This document shows, one piece after another, positions 1-7,982 of a stretch of 64,000 nucleotides of DNA. Every line of letters starts with the position of its first letter. Within the stretch, counting starts at the first letter, position 1. The stretch spans positions 179,903 to 243,902 of the forward strand of contig NZ_KB849287.1 of assembly GCF_000368145.1 (NCBI RefSeq), in the 5' to 3' direction. Position numbers and translations under genes: made by a program. Origin of the DNA: Acinetobacter guillouiae CIP 63.46. Lineage in GTDB: Bacteria; Pseudomonadota; Gammaproteobacteria; Pseudomonadales; Moraxellaceae. The notes beneath the pieces were generated by a model. It had not been told where the DNA came from and made no database searches. It worked only from the letters and a program-made list of their open reading frames with translations.

Positions 1-674
1 TGCATATCCATCGGTTTTTCAATATGTTCATGTAAAAACTGACGAATATCTTGTCCTGTTACCCGCTCAATCAATTCACCTAAAATATAGCCCGCAGTAA
101 CAGCGTGATAAGCCAAATGTGTACCAGCAGGTGAAATGGGTTGTGCAGCGTAGAGATGTTGTAAAATTTGATCTTTGTCAAAAAGCAGTTCTGGTGTGAC
201 TTCCATTTCTATCCGTGGAATTCCACCACGGTGAGACAATAAATGGAAAATTGTGGCACGGCGCTTGCCATTTTGTGCATATTCAGGAATGTAATAACTG
301 ATCGGATCTAATAGATTGATTGCACCTGTTTCATCTAACATGTGAATCAACATTGCTGTAATTATTTTTGATGCTGAAAATAAGCAAATCGGGGTGTCTG
401 GATTGGCAAGTACTGCATCTGAAGCCAGACCATCGGCAGAATTACCAGACGCATAACCCAGACTACGATTGAGAATAATCTCGCCTTTGCGTCTTAAGCA
501 CATGGTGATCAGGGGATGGTTGCCTGTTTGATACAGGTTTTCAATACTTTGCCAAATCTTTTCAATTTGTTGTTGGGTCATCCCTCCCAGTTCTGGAGAA
601 ACTTCATTTTTGCGCTGCGTGATACTGCTTAAGTCCTTGGGTACATAGCAGGTATTGGTTGAAAACAATTTCAC
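1..674 (-). CDS. Serine hydrolase of the beta-lactamase/EstB esterase family, partial
   Basis: The gene reads leftward and is cut by the left edge, so the C-terminal part is missing. It belongs to the serine beta-lactamase fold (class C, EstB-like esterases and penicillin-binding-like hydrolases). The S-x-x-K motif reads SASK at bases 377-366, giving the nucleophile Ser and the general-base Lys. The Tyr motif reads YHAVTAG at about bases 110-90. No signal peptide is visible, which fits a cytoplasmic esterase better than a periplasmic lactamase. The start is uncertain: the frame is open back to a TAA at 692-690, and the first in-frame ATG is at 581-579, pressed directly against a GGGAGGG run. 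GTG at 674 or TTG at 668 would give a longer N-terminus. The substrate cannot be told from sequence. Confidence 0.75.
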   Translation of the reverse strand, partial: MKLFSTNTCYVPKDLSSITQRKNEVSPELGGMTQQQIEKIWQSIENLYQTGNHPLITMCLRRKGEIILNRSLGYASGNSADGLASDAVLANPDTPICLFSASKIITAMLIHMLDETGAINLLDPISYYIPEYAQNGKRRATIFHLLSHRGGIPRIEMEVTPELLFDKDQILQHLYAAQPISPAGTHLAYHAVTAGYILGELIERVTGQDIRQFLHEHIEKPMDM

Positions 675-817
675 AATCTTTTTCCATGATTATTTTTATT
701 CCACGGCAGTGTGAACTGAGTTGAGCATGATGTCAGTGTCCCAATTGCCATGCGATTTGTAAAAAAAATGCAATAGTTTTGTAATTAAGCCTTATGGCGT
801 ATGGTTGTACGATATTT

Positions 818-846
818 TTGCAATCTCACCCCACTTCCTTTAAAAT
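818..846 (+). promoter_or_regulatory. Sigma-70 type promoter for rpsO
   Basis: TTGCAA at 818-823 and TAAAAT at 841-846 are separated by exactly 17 bases, which predicts transcription from about base 853 and a leader of about 90 bases before rpsO. No other coding gene lies between this promoter and rpsO. Confidence 0.6.
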
Positions 847-876
847 AGGCGACTGCTGTAGTGATGCACGGCAGTT

Positions 877-914
877 AAATTGATTTTGAAGAATCAATTT
901 GATTTGTATCAAAT
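877..914 (+). promoter_or_regulatory. Overlapping hairpins in the rpsO leader
   Basis: AAATTGATT (877-885) pairs with AATCAATTT (892-900). ATTTGAT (897-903) pairs with ATCAAAT (908-914). The two stems share bases 897-900, so both cannot be fully paired at once. In E. coli, S15 represses its own mRNA by trapping the ribosome on a pseudoknot. A similar role here is inference only. The ribosome site CGGAGA lies downstream, just before the ATG at 944. Confidence 0.35.
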
Positions 915-943
915 ATTTAAATTAAGCATCTCGGAGAAATCGA

Positions 944-1213
944 ATGGCTTTAACAAACGCAGATCGCGCAGAGATCGTTGCAAAATTCGCTCGTGCTGAA
1001 AATGACACTGGTTCACCTGAAGTACAAGTTGCTTTATTGACTGCTCAAATCAATGATTTGCAAGGTCACTTTAAAGAACACAAACACGACCATCATAGCC
1101 GTCGTGGTTTGATCCGTATGGTTAACCAACGTCGTAAGCTTCTTGACTATCTTAAAGGTAAAGATGCTACTCGTTACAGCGATTTGATTGCTGCTTTAGG
1201 TTTACGTCGTTAA
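944..1213 (+). CDS. rpsO: 30S ribosomal protein S15 (uS15)
   Basis: This small-subunit protein binds the central domain of 16S rRNA and nucleates assembly of the platform; it also contributes to a bridge to the 50S subunit. The 89-residue length is the family norm. The sequence has the usual N-terminal helix followed by the conserved [14 protein letters not shown] stretch (about residues 23-36), then the [11 protein letters not shown] and RRKLLDYLK motifs that contact rRNA. The ATG at 944 has a CGGAGA ribosome site 5-6 bases upstream. It lies directly before pnp, the ancestral bacterial order, and the spacer between them is rich in hairpins. Regulation by S15 itself is known in other bacteria and plausible here. 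Confidence 0.98.
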   Translation: MALTNADRAEIVAKFARAENDTGSPEVQVALLTAQINDLQGHFKEHKHDHHSRRGLIRMVNQRRKLLDYLKGKDATRYSDLIAALGLRR

Positions 1214-1278
1214 TTCGATTTAAACTTTTATTTTCGGATTATTGCATGCTGAATGCTGTACTGATGAAAACTAAAGTC

Positions 1279-1327
1279 TATCCAGTATTTACTGGATAAA
1301 AGGGAAGGGGCGAATATTCGCTCCTTC
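1279..1327 (+). terminator. Two tandem hairpins after rpsO
   Basis: The first hairpin is TATCCAGT (1279-1286), loop ATTT, ACTGGATA (1291-1298). The second is a 24-base near-perfect palindrome at 1304-1327 with one G-T pair. There is no clean T run after either, so they may attenuate transcription or protect the 3' end of rpsO mRNA, and need not terminate fully. This fits partial read-through into pnp. Confidence 0.5.
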
Positions 1328-1363
1328 TTCGTGTTTAAAATTAGTCTAACTAAAGATTTATTG

Positions 1364-1439
1364 TCTAGTGAGGTCGGCTTCTAAGCTTTGTCATTTATGC
1401 GGTTGATGTGAATGCCAAACCTTAGGGGTCTCCACTAGA
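1364..1439 (+). promoter_or_regulatory. Long leader hairpin before pnp, probable RNase III target
   Basis: TCTAGTGAG (1364-1372) pairs with CTCCACTAGA (1430-1439) with one bulged base, and CTAAG (1381-1385) pairs with CTTAG (1421-1425) inside it. The structure ends about 23 bases before the pnp ATG. In E. coli, RNase III cuts a leader hairpin in this position and PNPase then degrades its own mRNA. The position and form here match that scheme; function is inferred. Confidence 0.5.
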
Positions 1440-1462
1440 ATAAAATTAGGAAACAAAAATAC

Positions 1463-3556
1463 ATGTCAATGTTTAATGTTATTCGTAAAGAATTTCAATA
1501 TGGTCAACATCAAGTTGTACTAGAAACAGGTCGTGTTGCTCGTCAAGCAAACACGGTTCTAATTACAATGGGTGGCGTAACAGTACTGGTTGCTGTTGTT
1601 GCACAACCTACTGCTAAAGCGGGTCAAGACTTCTTCCCACTTACAGTTAACTATCAAGAAAAACAATATGCTGCGGGTCGTATCCCAGGTGGTTATGGTA
1701 AGCGTGAAGGCCGTGCTTCAGAAGCAGAAACTTTAATTTCTCGTTTAATTGACCGTCCAATTCGTCCGTTGTTCCCAGAAGGGTATTACAACGAGATCCA
1801 AGTTACTGCGACAGTTGTGTCTTCAGACAAAACTATGGACGCTGACATTGCTGCAATGTTAGGTACGTCTGCTGCACTTGCAATTGCTGGTACACCTTTC
1901 CGTGGTCCAATCGGTGGTGCACGTGTTGGTTTGATCAATGGCGAATATGTTCTTAACCCAAATTTAGAACAACTTGCTCAATCTGACCTTGACCTTGTCG
2001 TTGCAGGTACAGAATCTGCAGTATTGATGGTTGAATCTGAAGCAAAAGAACTTTCAGAAGACCAAATGTTAGGCGCTGTGCTTTTCGGTCATGACGAAAT
2101 GCAAATTGCAATCCAAGCGATTAAAGAGTTTGCTGCTGCCGCTGGTGCAACAGAATCAACTTGGACTGCTCCAGTTAAAAACGAAGATCTTCGTACAAAA
2201 TTAAAAGACGCATTTGAAGCTAAAATCTCTGAAGCGTATACCATTGCTGTTAAGCATGACCGTTATGCTGCTTTAGATGCACTTCAAGCTGAAGCAACTG
2301 CTCAATTCGTTCCTGAAAATGACGAAGCTGGCATTGCAGATGACTTAAACGAATTATTCGAAGATCTTAAATACCGTACTGTACGTGACAACATCCTTTC
2401 AGGAAAACCACGTATCGATGGTCGTGATACTAAAACTGTTCGTGGATTAGACGTACAAGTGGGTGTGTTAGATCGTGCTCATGGTTCATCATTATTTACA
2501 CGTGGTGAAACTCAGGCGTTGGTTACAACGACTTTGGGTAATACTCGTGATGCGTTGATGGTTGATACCTTGTCTGGTACAAAAACTGACAACTTCATGT
2601 TGCATTACAACTTCCCTGCATATTCTGTAGGTGAAACAGGTCGTGAATCTGGTCCTAAGCGTCGTGAAATTGGTCATGGTCGTTTAGCACGTCGTGGTGT
2701 ACAAGCTGTTCTTCCACCAGCTGATCGCTTCCCGTATGTGATTCGTATTGTATCTGACATTACTGAATCAAATGGTTCATCTTCAATGGCTTCTGTATGT
2801 GGTGCTTCATTATCACTTATGGATGCAGGTGTTCCTCTTAAAGCGCCAGTTGCGGGTATCGCAATGGGTCTAGTAAAAGAAGGCGAGCGTTTTGCTGTTC
2901 TTTCTGACATCTTAGGTGATGAAGATCACTTAGGTGATATGGACTTTAAAGTTGCTGGTTCTGCAAATGGTATTACTGCGCTTCAAATGGATATCAAAAT
3001 CGAAGGTATCACAGAAGAAATTATGGAAGTTGCGTTGAATCAAGCCTATGCAGGTCGTATGCATATTCTGAATGCAATGAACCAAGTGATTTCACGTGCA
3101 CGTCCTGAAATTTCTATGCATGCGCCAACATTCCAAGTGATCAACATCAATCCTGATAAGATCCGTGATGTGATTGGTAAAGGTGGTGCGACAATCCGTC
3201 AAATCACAGAAGAAACAAAAGCAGCGATTGATATCGAAGATAACGGTACTGTACGTGTATTTGGTGAAACGAAAGCGGCTGCTCAAGCTGCGATTGCAAA
3301 AATCCAAGCGCTTACTGCTGAAGTTGAACCAGGTAAAATCTATGCTGGTCGCGTGATTCGTATCGTTGAATTTGGTGCGTTTGTAAATATCATGCCAGGT
3401 ACAGATGGTTTACTTCACATCTCGCAAATTTCAAACGAACGCGTTGCAAACGTGACTGATATCTTGGCTGAAGGTCAAGACGTTAAAGTTCAAGTTGCTG
3501 ACGTAGACAACCGTGGTCGTATTAAATTAACCATGAAAGATGTAGACCAAGCATAA
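1463..3556 (+). CDS. pnp: Polyribonucleotide nucleotidyltransferase (PNPase)
   Basis: This enzyme degrades RNA 3' to 5' by phosphorolysis, releasing nucleoside diphosphates, and can add tails in reverse. It works as a trimer and in the degradosome with RNase E. The 697 residues match the usual length of about 700. The order is: first RNase PH domain (about residues 10-145), helical linker, second RNase PH domain with the FTRGETQ motif (near residue 345), a KH domain with GKGG (about residues 555-610), and an S1 domain starting near residue 623 ([17 protein letters not shown]). It follows rpsO as in most gammaproteobacteria. A leader hairpin just upstream suggests self-regulation by RNase III processing. 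A strong terminator follows. Confidence 0.98.
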   Translation: MSMFNVIRKEFQYGQHQVVLETGRVARQANTVLITMGGVTVLVAVVAQPTAKAGQDFFPLTVNYQEKQYAAGRIPGGYGKREGRASEAETLISRLIDRPIRPLFPEGYYNEIQVTATVVSSDKTMDADIAAMLGTSAALAIAGTPFRGPIGGARVGLINGEYVLNPNLEQLAQSDLDLVVAGTESAVLMVESEAKELSEDQMLGAVLFGHDEMQIAIQAIKEFAAAAGATESTWTAPVKNEDLRTKLKDAFEAKISEAYTIAVKHDRYAALDALQAEATAQFVPENDEAGIADDLNELFEDLKYRTVRDNILSGKPRIDGRDTKTVRGLDVQVGVLDRAHGSSLFTRGETQALVTTTLGNTRDALMVDTLSGTKTDNFMLHYNFPAYSVGETGRESGPKRREIGHGRLARRGVQAVLPPADRFPYVIRIVSDITESNGSSSMASVCGASLSLMDAGVPLKAPVAGIAMGLVKEGERFAVLSDILGDEDHLGDMDFKVAGSANGITALQMDIKIEGITEEIMEVALNQAYAGRMHILNAMNQVISRARPEISMHAPTFQVININPDKIRDVIGKGGATIRQITEETKAAIDIEDNGTVRVFGETKAAAQAAIAKIQALTAEVEPGKIYAGRVIRIVEFGAFVNIMPGTDGLLHISQISNERVANVTDILAEGQDVKVQVADVDNRGRIKLTMKDVDQA

Positions 3557-3612
3557 TATTTGCAAGGTTTAAATCCTTTAGGGTTTGATTAAAATTTAAT
3601 ACAGAAAAGACT

Positions 3613-3661
3613 GCCTTGTGCTTCGCCAAAGTTACAACTTTGGCTTGCTCAGGGCTTTTTT
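3613..3661 (+). terminator. Rho-independent terminator after pnp
   Basis: GCCAAAGTT (3625-3633), loop AC, AACTTTGGC (3636-3644) forms a perfect inner stem. GCCTTGTGC (from 3613) pairs with GCTCAGGGC around it, and a run of T follows. Confidence 0.85.
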
Positions 3662-3698
3662 TATGGCATGATGCATAACAATAAAGACCAAAAATATC

Positions 3699-4928
3699 GT
3701 GAATATGCAAAGCTTTTATTTTTTTCAACACACAGATGAACCTTATACCTGTATACAAAAAGAACCTGTTTTTAATGCAGAGCAGCAATTTGTCTGGGTG
3801 GATTGTACCCGTGAAGATGTGGTCAATCGTGCTGAGCTATGGCAAAAAGAAATCTATAATGCGACCGAAATTCATCTCAATGAATACCATATTCGAGATA
3901 TTTTAAATATCGAACATCCATGCGCATTTGATGCAATGGAAGATTATGATTTATTGATTTTTCGTAAATTAATTACCCCAGATGATCAAATCGATAGTGG
4001 CGAAGATGCCCTTGAACAGCATGATCGTGTTTTTGGTTTGGCGTCCTCGCCAGTCAGTTTTATTATTACTTCACAAGCTTTAATCACCATTCATGAAAAG
4101 GGCAACCATGCCTTTGAAAGTTATCTTGCACGTATTTTCAATATCATGAATAAGAGTTTAGAAGAACAAAATAAACCACGTAAATTACCGACTACGCCTT
4201 TAGATTTAGCACTACGCTTGTTGAATAGTATGATTGATGGCTATTTGGATTTACGTAATCCTCTGTCTCGTCGGGTTGAATTCTGGCAACAAGAACTTTT
4301 GCAAGGCAATCGCCGCTTTACCAAGTGGCATCAACTGTTTCAGGAAAATCTGGTTTTTCAACAAATTGAAAATTTGTGCGAAGAACAAATAGATTCCCTA
4401 CAGGAACTTCGAGATGAAATTGTTGAAAACTATGCACATTTAAAAGGTAAAAAGCGCACTGAAAAGCAAGATATTATGTTGGTTCGCGTGGATGATCTGG
4501 TTAGCCATGTTGAGCGTATTCAAAAATATACGGTACGCTTAAGTACCGCAATTCAAACTGCAATAGATTTACATTTTTCTGCAATCGCCAATCAAACCAA
4601 TGAGAATATGCGAATTCTTGCGATTATTACTGCAGTGTTTGCGCCATTGACCTTATTAACAGGGGTATATGGAATGAATTTTGAGTTCATTCCAGGTCTA
4701 CGTAGCCCGATAGGTTTCTGGGTGATGCTGGGTGTGATGTTGGGCTGTACGATTGGGCTGTTAATCTATTTTTACCGCCGTCATTTGGTTGGACGTGGTG
4801 AAAGAAGTGTGATTGATATGTTGGCACAACAACATAAAAATCAGCACGTCAATTTACTCTGGTTTTTAGATTATGAACCGATCAAACAAACCATGAAAGA
4901 AGTCGAAAAAATCACAAAACTGAAATAA
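3699..4928 (+). CDS. CorA-family divalent cation (Mg2+) transporter
   Basis: CorA proteins are homopentameric inner-membrane channels for Mg2+ and sometimes Co2+, Ni2+ or Zn2+. The 409-residue protein has a long cytoplasmic N-terminal domain rich in acidic and aromatic residues, a helical stalk (about residues 200-300), and two membrane segments at the C-terminus. The signature YGMNFE lies at about residues 323-328, at the end of the first segment. The second segment is about residues 340-360, followed by a basic, cytoplasmic tail. The protein is longer than E. coli CorA (316) because of extra C-terminal and N-terminal sequence, so it may belong to the ZntB/CorA-like branch. Ion preference cannot be decided. 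It follows pnp after a terminator, so it probably has its own promoter. Confidence 0.88.
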   Translation: MNMQSFYFFQHTDEPYTCIQKEPVFNAEQQFVWVDCTREDVVNRAELWQKEIYNATEIHLNEYHIRDILNIEHPCAFDAMEDYDLLIFRKLITPDDQIDSGEDALEQHDRVFGLASSPVSFIITSQALITIHEKGNHAFESYLARIFNIMNKSLEEQNKPRKLPTTPLDLALRLLNSMIDGYLDLRNPLSRRVEFWQQELLQGNRRFTKWHQLFQENLVFQQIENLCEEQIDSLQELRDEIVENYAHLKGKKRTEKQDIMLVRVDDLVSHVERIQKYTVRLSTAIQTAIDLHFSAIANQTNENMRILAIITAVFAPLTLLTGVYGMNFEFIPGLRSPIGFWVMLGVMLGCTIGLLIYFYRRHLVGRGERSVIDMLAQQHKNQHVNLLWFLDYEPIKQTMKEVEKITKLK

Positions 4929-4935
4929 TTAAGCA

Positions 4936-5205
4936 TTATTCTAGTTGAGGATTTATCTGAGCTGTCTTTTGTAAAATTAAGTAGAGTTGATCTTTTAATC
5001 TTAATTTTTTCCGCTTGAGCTGCTCAATATTTTCATGAATATGATTGAGTGGATCAAGCTCAAGGTGACTGATTTCACGATCAAGTTCATCATGGTCAAT
5101 CAAAAGTTTAGCAAAATGCGGATCTTCTTGTTTTAAACTACACATGAGATCGCGGTGTTCTGGGAACATGTGTTTCAACTTTTTATTCATTACTTTCGAA
5201 TTCAT
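4936..5205 (-). CDS. YdcH/DUF465-family small coiled-coil protein
   Basis: This 89-residue, highly charged protein has the DUF465 pattern: MFPEHRDLMCSLKQEDPHF, then LLIDHDELDREISHLE, then a basic helix IEQLKRKKLRLKDQLYLIL. The family folds as a helical hairpin, often under stress or growth-phase control, and its molecular role is unknown. It ends only 7 bases from the convergent CorA gene, and no terminator is visible between them. It is probably cytoplasmic. Confidence 0.8.
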   Translation of the reverse strand: MNSKVMNKKLKHMFPEHRDLMCSLKQEDPHFAKLLIDHDELDREISHLELDPLNHIHENIEQLKRKKLRLKDQLYLILQKTAQINPQLE

Positions 5206-5327
5206 CAGAGCTCATTAACCTCTTTGTCAGAAAATTCTAAACGAAAAAACAAAAACGGAGAGACAAGTTCTCCATCATGACAGGTTAAATATTAACCTGT
5301 CACTAGGCATTAACATTTTGAAATGAA

Positions 5328-5666
5328 TTAATGAGTATGAAGGTGAAGATGTTTGACTTGTTTACGCAATTGTTGAACTTCATCAAGTAAATCCATCATC
5401 ATTGCAACGGCAGATAAACTGGCTTCAAAGTCACGTTGTAAACGATAAGCACGACGTGCCCGTGAGATGTCTTCTCCAAAAAATTGATGAATACGGTCTT
5501 CAGGACGTGCAGGTAAAATTTCATATTCAAGCAATTGCAAAATCCAATCCGGACTTTGACCGCATGCCTCAGCAAAGTGCTTGAGATCTAGATTTAGGTT
5601 TTCATCCACGATTTCTGCATCATGGAAACCGTCATAGACAATTTCACGATATTGAATAGTTGTCAT
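5328..5666 (-). CDS. cbpM: Chaperone modulator CbpM
   Basis: CbpM is a small MerR-like protein that binds the J-domain of CbpA and blocks its stimulation of DnaK. The 112 residues show the family pattern: N-terminal YREIVYDGF, the LKHFAEACGQSPDWILQLLEYEIL helix-turn-helix-like stretch, RARRAYRLQRDFEASLSAVAMMMDLLDEV and a coiled-coil end. The C-terminus is His-rich (HLHLHTH). It lies downstream of cbpA on the same strand with a spacing of about 40 bases, the usual cbpA-cbpM operon. A ribosome site (AGGAGAG in the sense strand) lies close to the ATG at 5666. Confidence 0.9.
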   Translation of the reverse strand: MTTIQYREIVYDGFHDAEIVDENLNLDLKHFAEACGQSPDWILQLLEYEILPARPEDRIHQFFGEDISRARRAYRLQRDFEASLSAVAMMMDLLDEVQQLRKQVKHLHLHTH

Positions 5667-5707
5667 GATTGCTCTCCTTTAGCAAGGCTATGTTGGTATC
5701 TATAAAA

Positions 5708-6676
5708 TTATGAACGGGGATTAAAGTCAGTAAAAGCATCAGCAAATTGTTGATAGGCTTTTTGCTGTGTTTCGCTGGTTGCTTTGGGATAAACAATATT
5801 GATCACCAAATAAAGATGACCTGGGGTTTTATGCGGTATCCCTTTGTCTTTTAAACGGAGTTGCTGATTGGGTTTGGCATTTTGTGGCACAGTAACTTTT
5901 ACTTTACCTGCTGGGGTATCAATTTCAATACTTTGACCAAGTGCTGCTTCCCAAGGTGTGACATCAACGGTGTAATAAACATCAGCACCTTCAACACGGA
6001 TACGGTCAGTGTCTTGGTATTGGATCTCAATATAAAGATCGCCATTTTCACCACCGTTAACTCCAGCTTGTCCTTGTTTTGCAAGACGGATTTGCTGACC
6101 TTCTTTCATGCCTTTGGGGATTTTAACTTGGAGGGTTTTCCGTTGTACCTCGGGTTCACCATAGGCATTATAGGTTGGGATTTGTAAGGTAATACTCTGA
6201 GTCGCGCCTTCATAACCAATGCTTACAGGAATTTCAATACTGGCATGTTGATCTTCACCCTTATAGCTGCGCTGTTGCTGAGAGCCGCGTTGCCCAAAAT
6301 CTTGTTGATGTCCACCGCCAAAACCGCCACCGAAACGTCCAAACAGATCTTCAAAACCACTAAAATCTTGTCCACCACTGCTACTGTACGAACGATGGAA
6401 TTGGCTACCATCAAAACCACTTTGACCTGTAGATTGCCCACCAAACCCACCTGTATTGGCATAGGGGTTGTCGAGTTCAAAATCGTATTGCTTTTTCTTT
6501 TCTTCATTACTTAAGGTGTCGTAGGCGACATTGATAGTCTGCATTTTTGCTTCAGCATCGGCTTCTTTACTCACGTCAGGATGATATTTGCGTGCGAGTT
6601 TTCGATAAGCTTTCTTAATTTCGTCTGGTGTCGCATTTCTAGAAACACCTAAATCTTCATAATAATTTTTTGCCAT
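5708..6676 (-). CDS. cbpA: Curved-DNA-binding protein / class B J-domain co-chaperone CbpA
   Basis: A DnaJ-like co-chaperone that stimulates the DnaK ATPase; E. coli CbpA also binds curved DNA. The J-domain covers about residues 4-70 with HPD at 32-34. It is followed by a Gly/Phe/Ser/Gln-rich region (about 75-130) and two C-terminal beta domains for substrate binding. The four CxxCxGxG zinc repeats of DnaJ are missing, which marks class B. The frame is open to 6745, but homologs start MAKNYYEDLG, so the ATG at 6676 is preferred; another ATG lies 4 codons upstream. The product would be 322 residues. It forms an operon with cbpM. Confidence 0.92.
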   Translation of the reverse strand: MAKNYYEDLGVSRNATPDEIKKAYRKLARKYHPDVSKEADAEAKMQTINVAYDTLSNEEKKKQYDFELDNPYANTGGFGGQSTGQSGFDGSQFHRSYSSSGGQDFSGFEDLFGRFGGGFGGGHQQDFGQRGSQQQRSYKGEDQHASIEIPVSIGYEGATQSITLQIPTYNAYGEPEVQRKTLQVKIPKGMKEGQQIRLAKQGQAGVNGGENGDLYIEIQYQDTDRIRVEGADVYYTVDVTPWEAALGQSIEIDTPAGKVKVTVPQNAKPNQQLRLKDKGIPHKTPGHLYLVINIVYPKATSETQQKAYQQFADAFTDFNPRS

Positions 6677-7023
6677 ACTTAAGGTCATTATTTTGTTTAA
6701 CTTTATTCTAGTTTTATGCCTTTTTGGCTGCAGATGGAAGAGCAACTTAGTGTGGTTATTGTTTCAAAACTTATCTAACGCAAAAGCCCGCTTATTGCTG
6801 ATAAAGGTGGTGTTTCATGTTCTATAGGCTTTGTGTGTTCGGGTTGGTGCTTTGGATAAGTAAATGACGATTCTAAATAGCTATTCAACCTTTTAATTTA
6901 TAAAACTTGCTGATTATGCTTTGAATTTTAATTGAAAAAAAAGAGCAAACTGAATTTGCTCTTTTCTTGGTAAAAATCGATAGTTAAATTTCTGCAAACT
7001 TAAACCATTCAGATCTTAATAGA
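6677..7023. other. Intergenic region between cbpA and hslO
   Basis: About 350 bases with no convincing gene. It should hold the cbpA promoter on the minus strand, and it holds the hslO terminator at 6941-6963. A 16-codon plus-strand frame opens at about base 6818, but nothing beyond a weak ribosome site supports it. Confidence 0.5.
6941..6963 (-). terminator. Rho-independent terminator of hslO
   Basis: AAGAGCAAA (6941-6949) pairs with TTTGCTCTT (6955-6963). Read on the minus strand, a run of eight T follows the stem, so it terminates hslO. The plus strand also has four T. Confidence 0.85.
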
Positions 7024-7899
7024 TTAACTCAAATGCTCACCAAACAGATTCAAAGCTTCTTTTGCAGTGAACTGATATTTTTTATTGCAAAATTGGCAAT
7101 CCATTTCAATTGGATTTTGAATTTCTAGGGTTTCTTTGACCGCATCTAGACCAATCTGGATCAATGCATTTTTGCATTTATCGCGTGAACAGGTGCAATT
7201 GAATTGAAGCTGTTCAACGTCTGGCAGACGAACTTCTTCTTCATTGTATAAACGGTAAAGAATTTCTTGTGCGGTTAAATCCGTCAATTCTTCAGGCTTT
7301 AAGGTCTGCGTCAACATAATCAAACGTGGCCATAAATCTTCATCTACACGTTGTTGTTCTTCTTCATTATTACGAGGTAATAACTGAATCAGTAAACCGC
7401 CTGCATTGTGATGGGTGCTTGCCAAGACAATACGTGTTGGAATTTGTGCAGAAAGGTCATAATACTGCATTAAACAAGCCGCAAGCGTTGGTTGATCAAG
7501 TGGCACAATTCCTTGATAACGCTCACCAAATTCAGGTTCAATATTGATAAATAACACAGGTTGTTGCAACGTGCTGAGCACAGTACTGCTGTCTTCACTC
7601 AACATAAAATGCGGATCTTCTTCATAGTCTGCAAGTGCACGTACATCACCCAAATGGTTGCATTCAGCCATCGCCCATTTGAATGTACCTTGTGCTTGAA
7701 TTTGTAAGCTAATACGTCCTTTAATTTTTAATGTGCTTGCAAGTAATGCTGTTGCACTCAACATTTCACCCAATAAAATGCGCACAGCAGGTGCATAATT
7801 ACGCTGCGATAGAATCGTTTGTAGTGCTGTATCTAAATGTACAATTTCACCACGTACAGGGCTATCTTCAATATAAAAACGTTGACGTAAATCAGACAT
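7024..7899 (-). CDS. hslO: Redox-regulated molecular chaperone Hsp33
   Basis: Hsp33 is a holding chaperone switched on by oxidation: four zinc-binding cysteines form disulfides under oxidative stress. The switch is visible as CTC (Cys235 and Cys237) and CQFC (Cys268 and Cys271), the CXC-X(27-32)-CXXC pattern. The length of 291 residues is normal for the family. The longer open frame begins at a TTG at 7911, but GGAG lies inside that extension at the correct distance before the ATG at 7899 (MSDLRQRFYIED), which settles the start. The protein is cytoplasmic. The gene is a single unit with its own terminator. Confidence 0.96.
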   Translation of the reverse strand: MSDLRQRFYIEDSPVRGEIVHLDTALQTILSQRNYAPAVRILLGEMLSATALLASTLKIKGRISLQIQAQGTFKWAMAECNHLGDVRALADYEEDPHFMLSEDSSTVLSTLQQPVLFINIEPEFGERYQGIVPLDQPTLAACLMQYYDLSAQIPTRIVLASTHHNAGGLLIQLLPRNNEEEQQRVDEDLWPRLIMLTQTLKPEELTDLTAQEILYRLYNEEEVRLPDVEQLQFNCTCSRDKCKNALIQIGLDAVKETLEIQNPIEMDCQFCNKKYQFTAKEALNLFGEHLS

Positions 7900-7982
7900 A
7901 AAATTCTCCAAATCCCTGTTTAGATGGTGGCGATATTATAAATCACAAGTTTATTTCACCTGAAAAACTGTGCATCTTAAAG

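Noticed and set aside
2492-2910. Minus-strand frames inside pnp
   Set aside because: Shadow frames of a well-conserved gene, with no ribosome sites.
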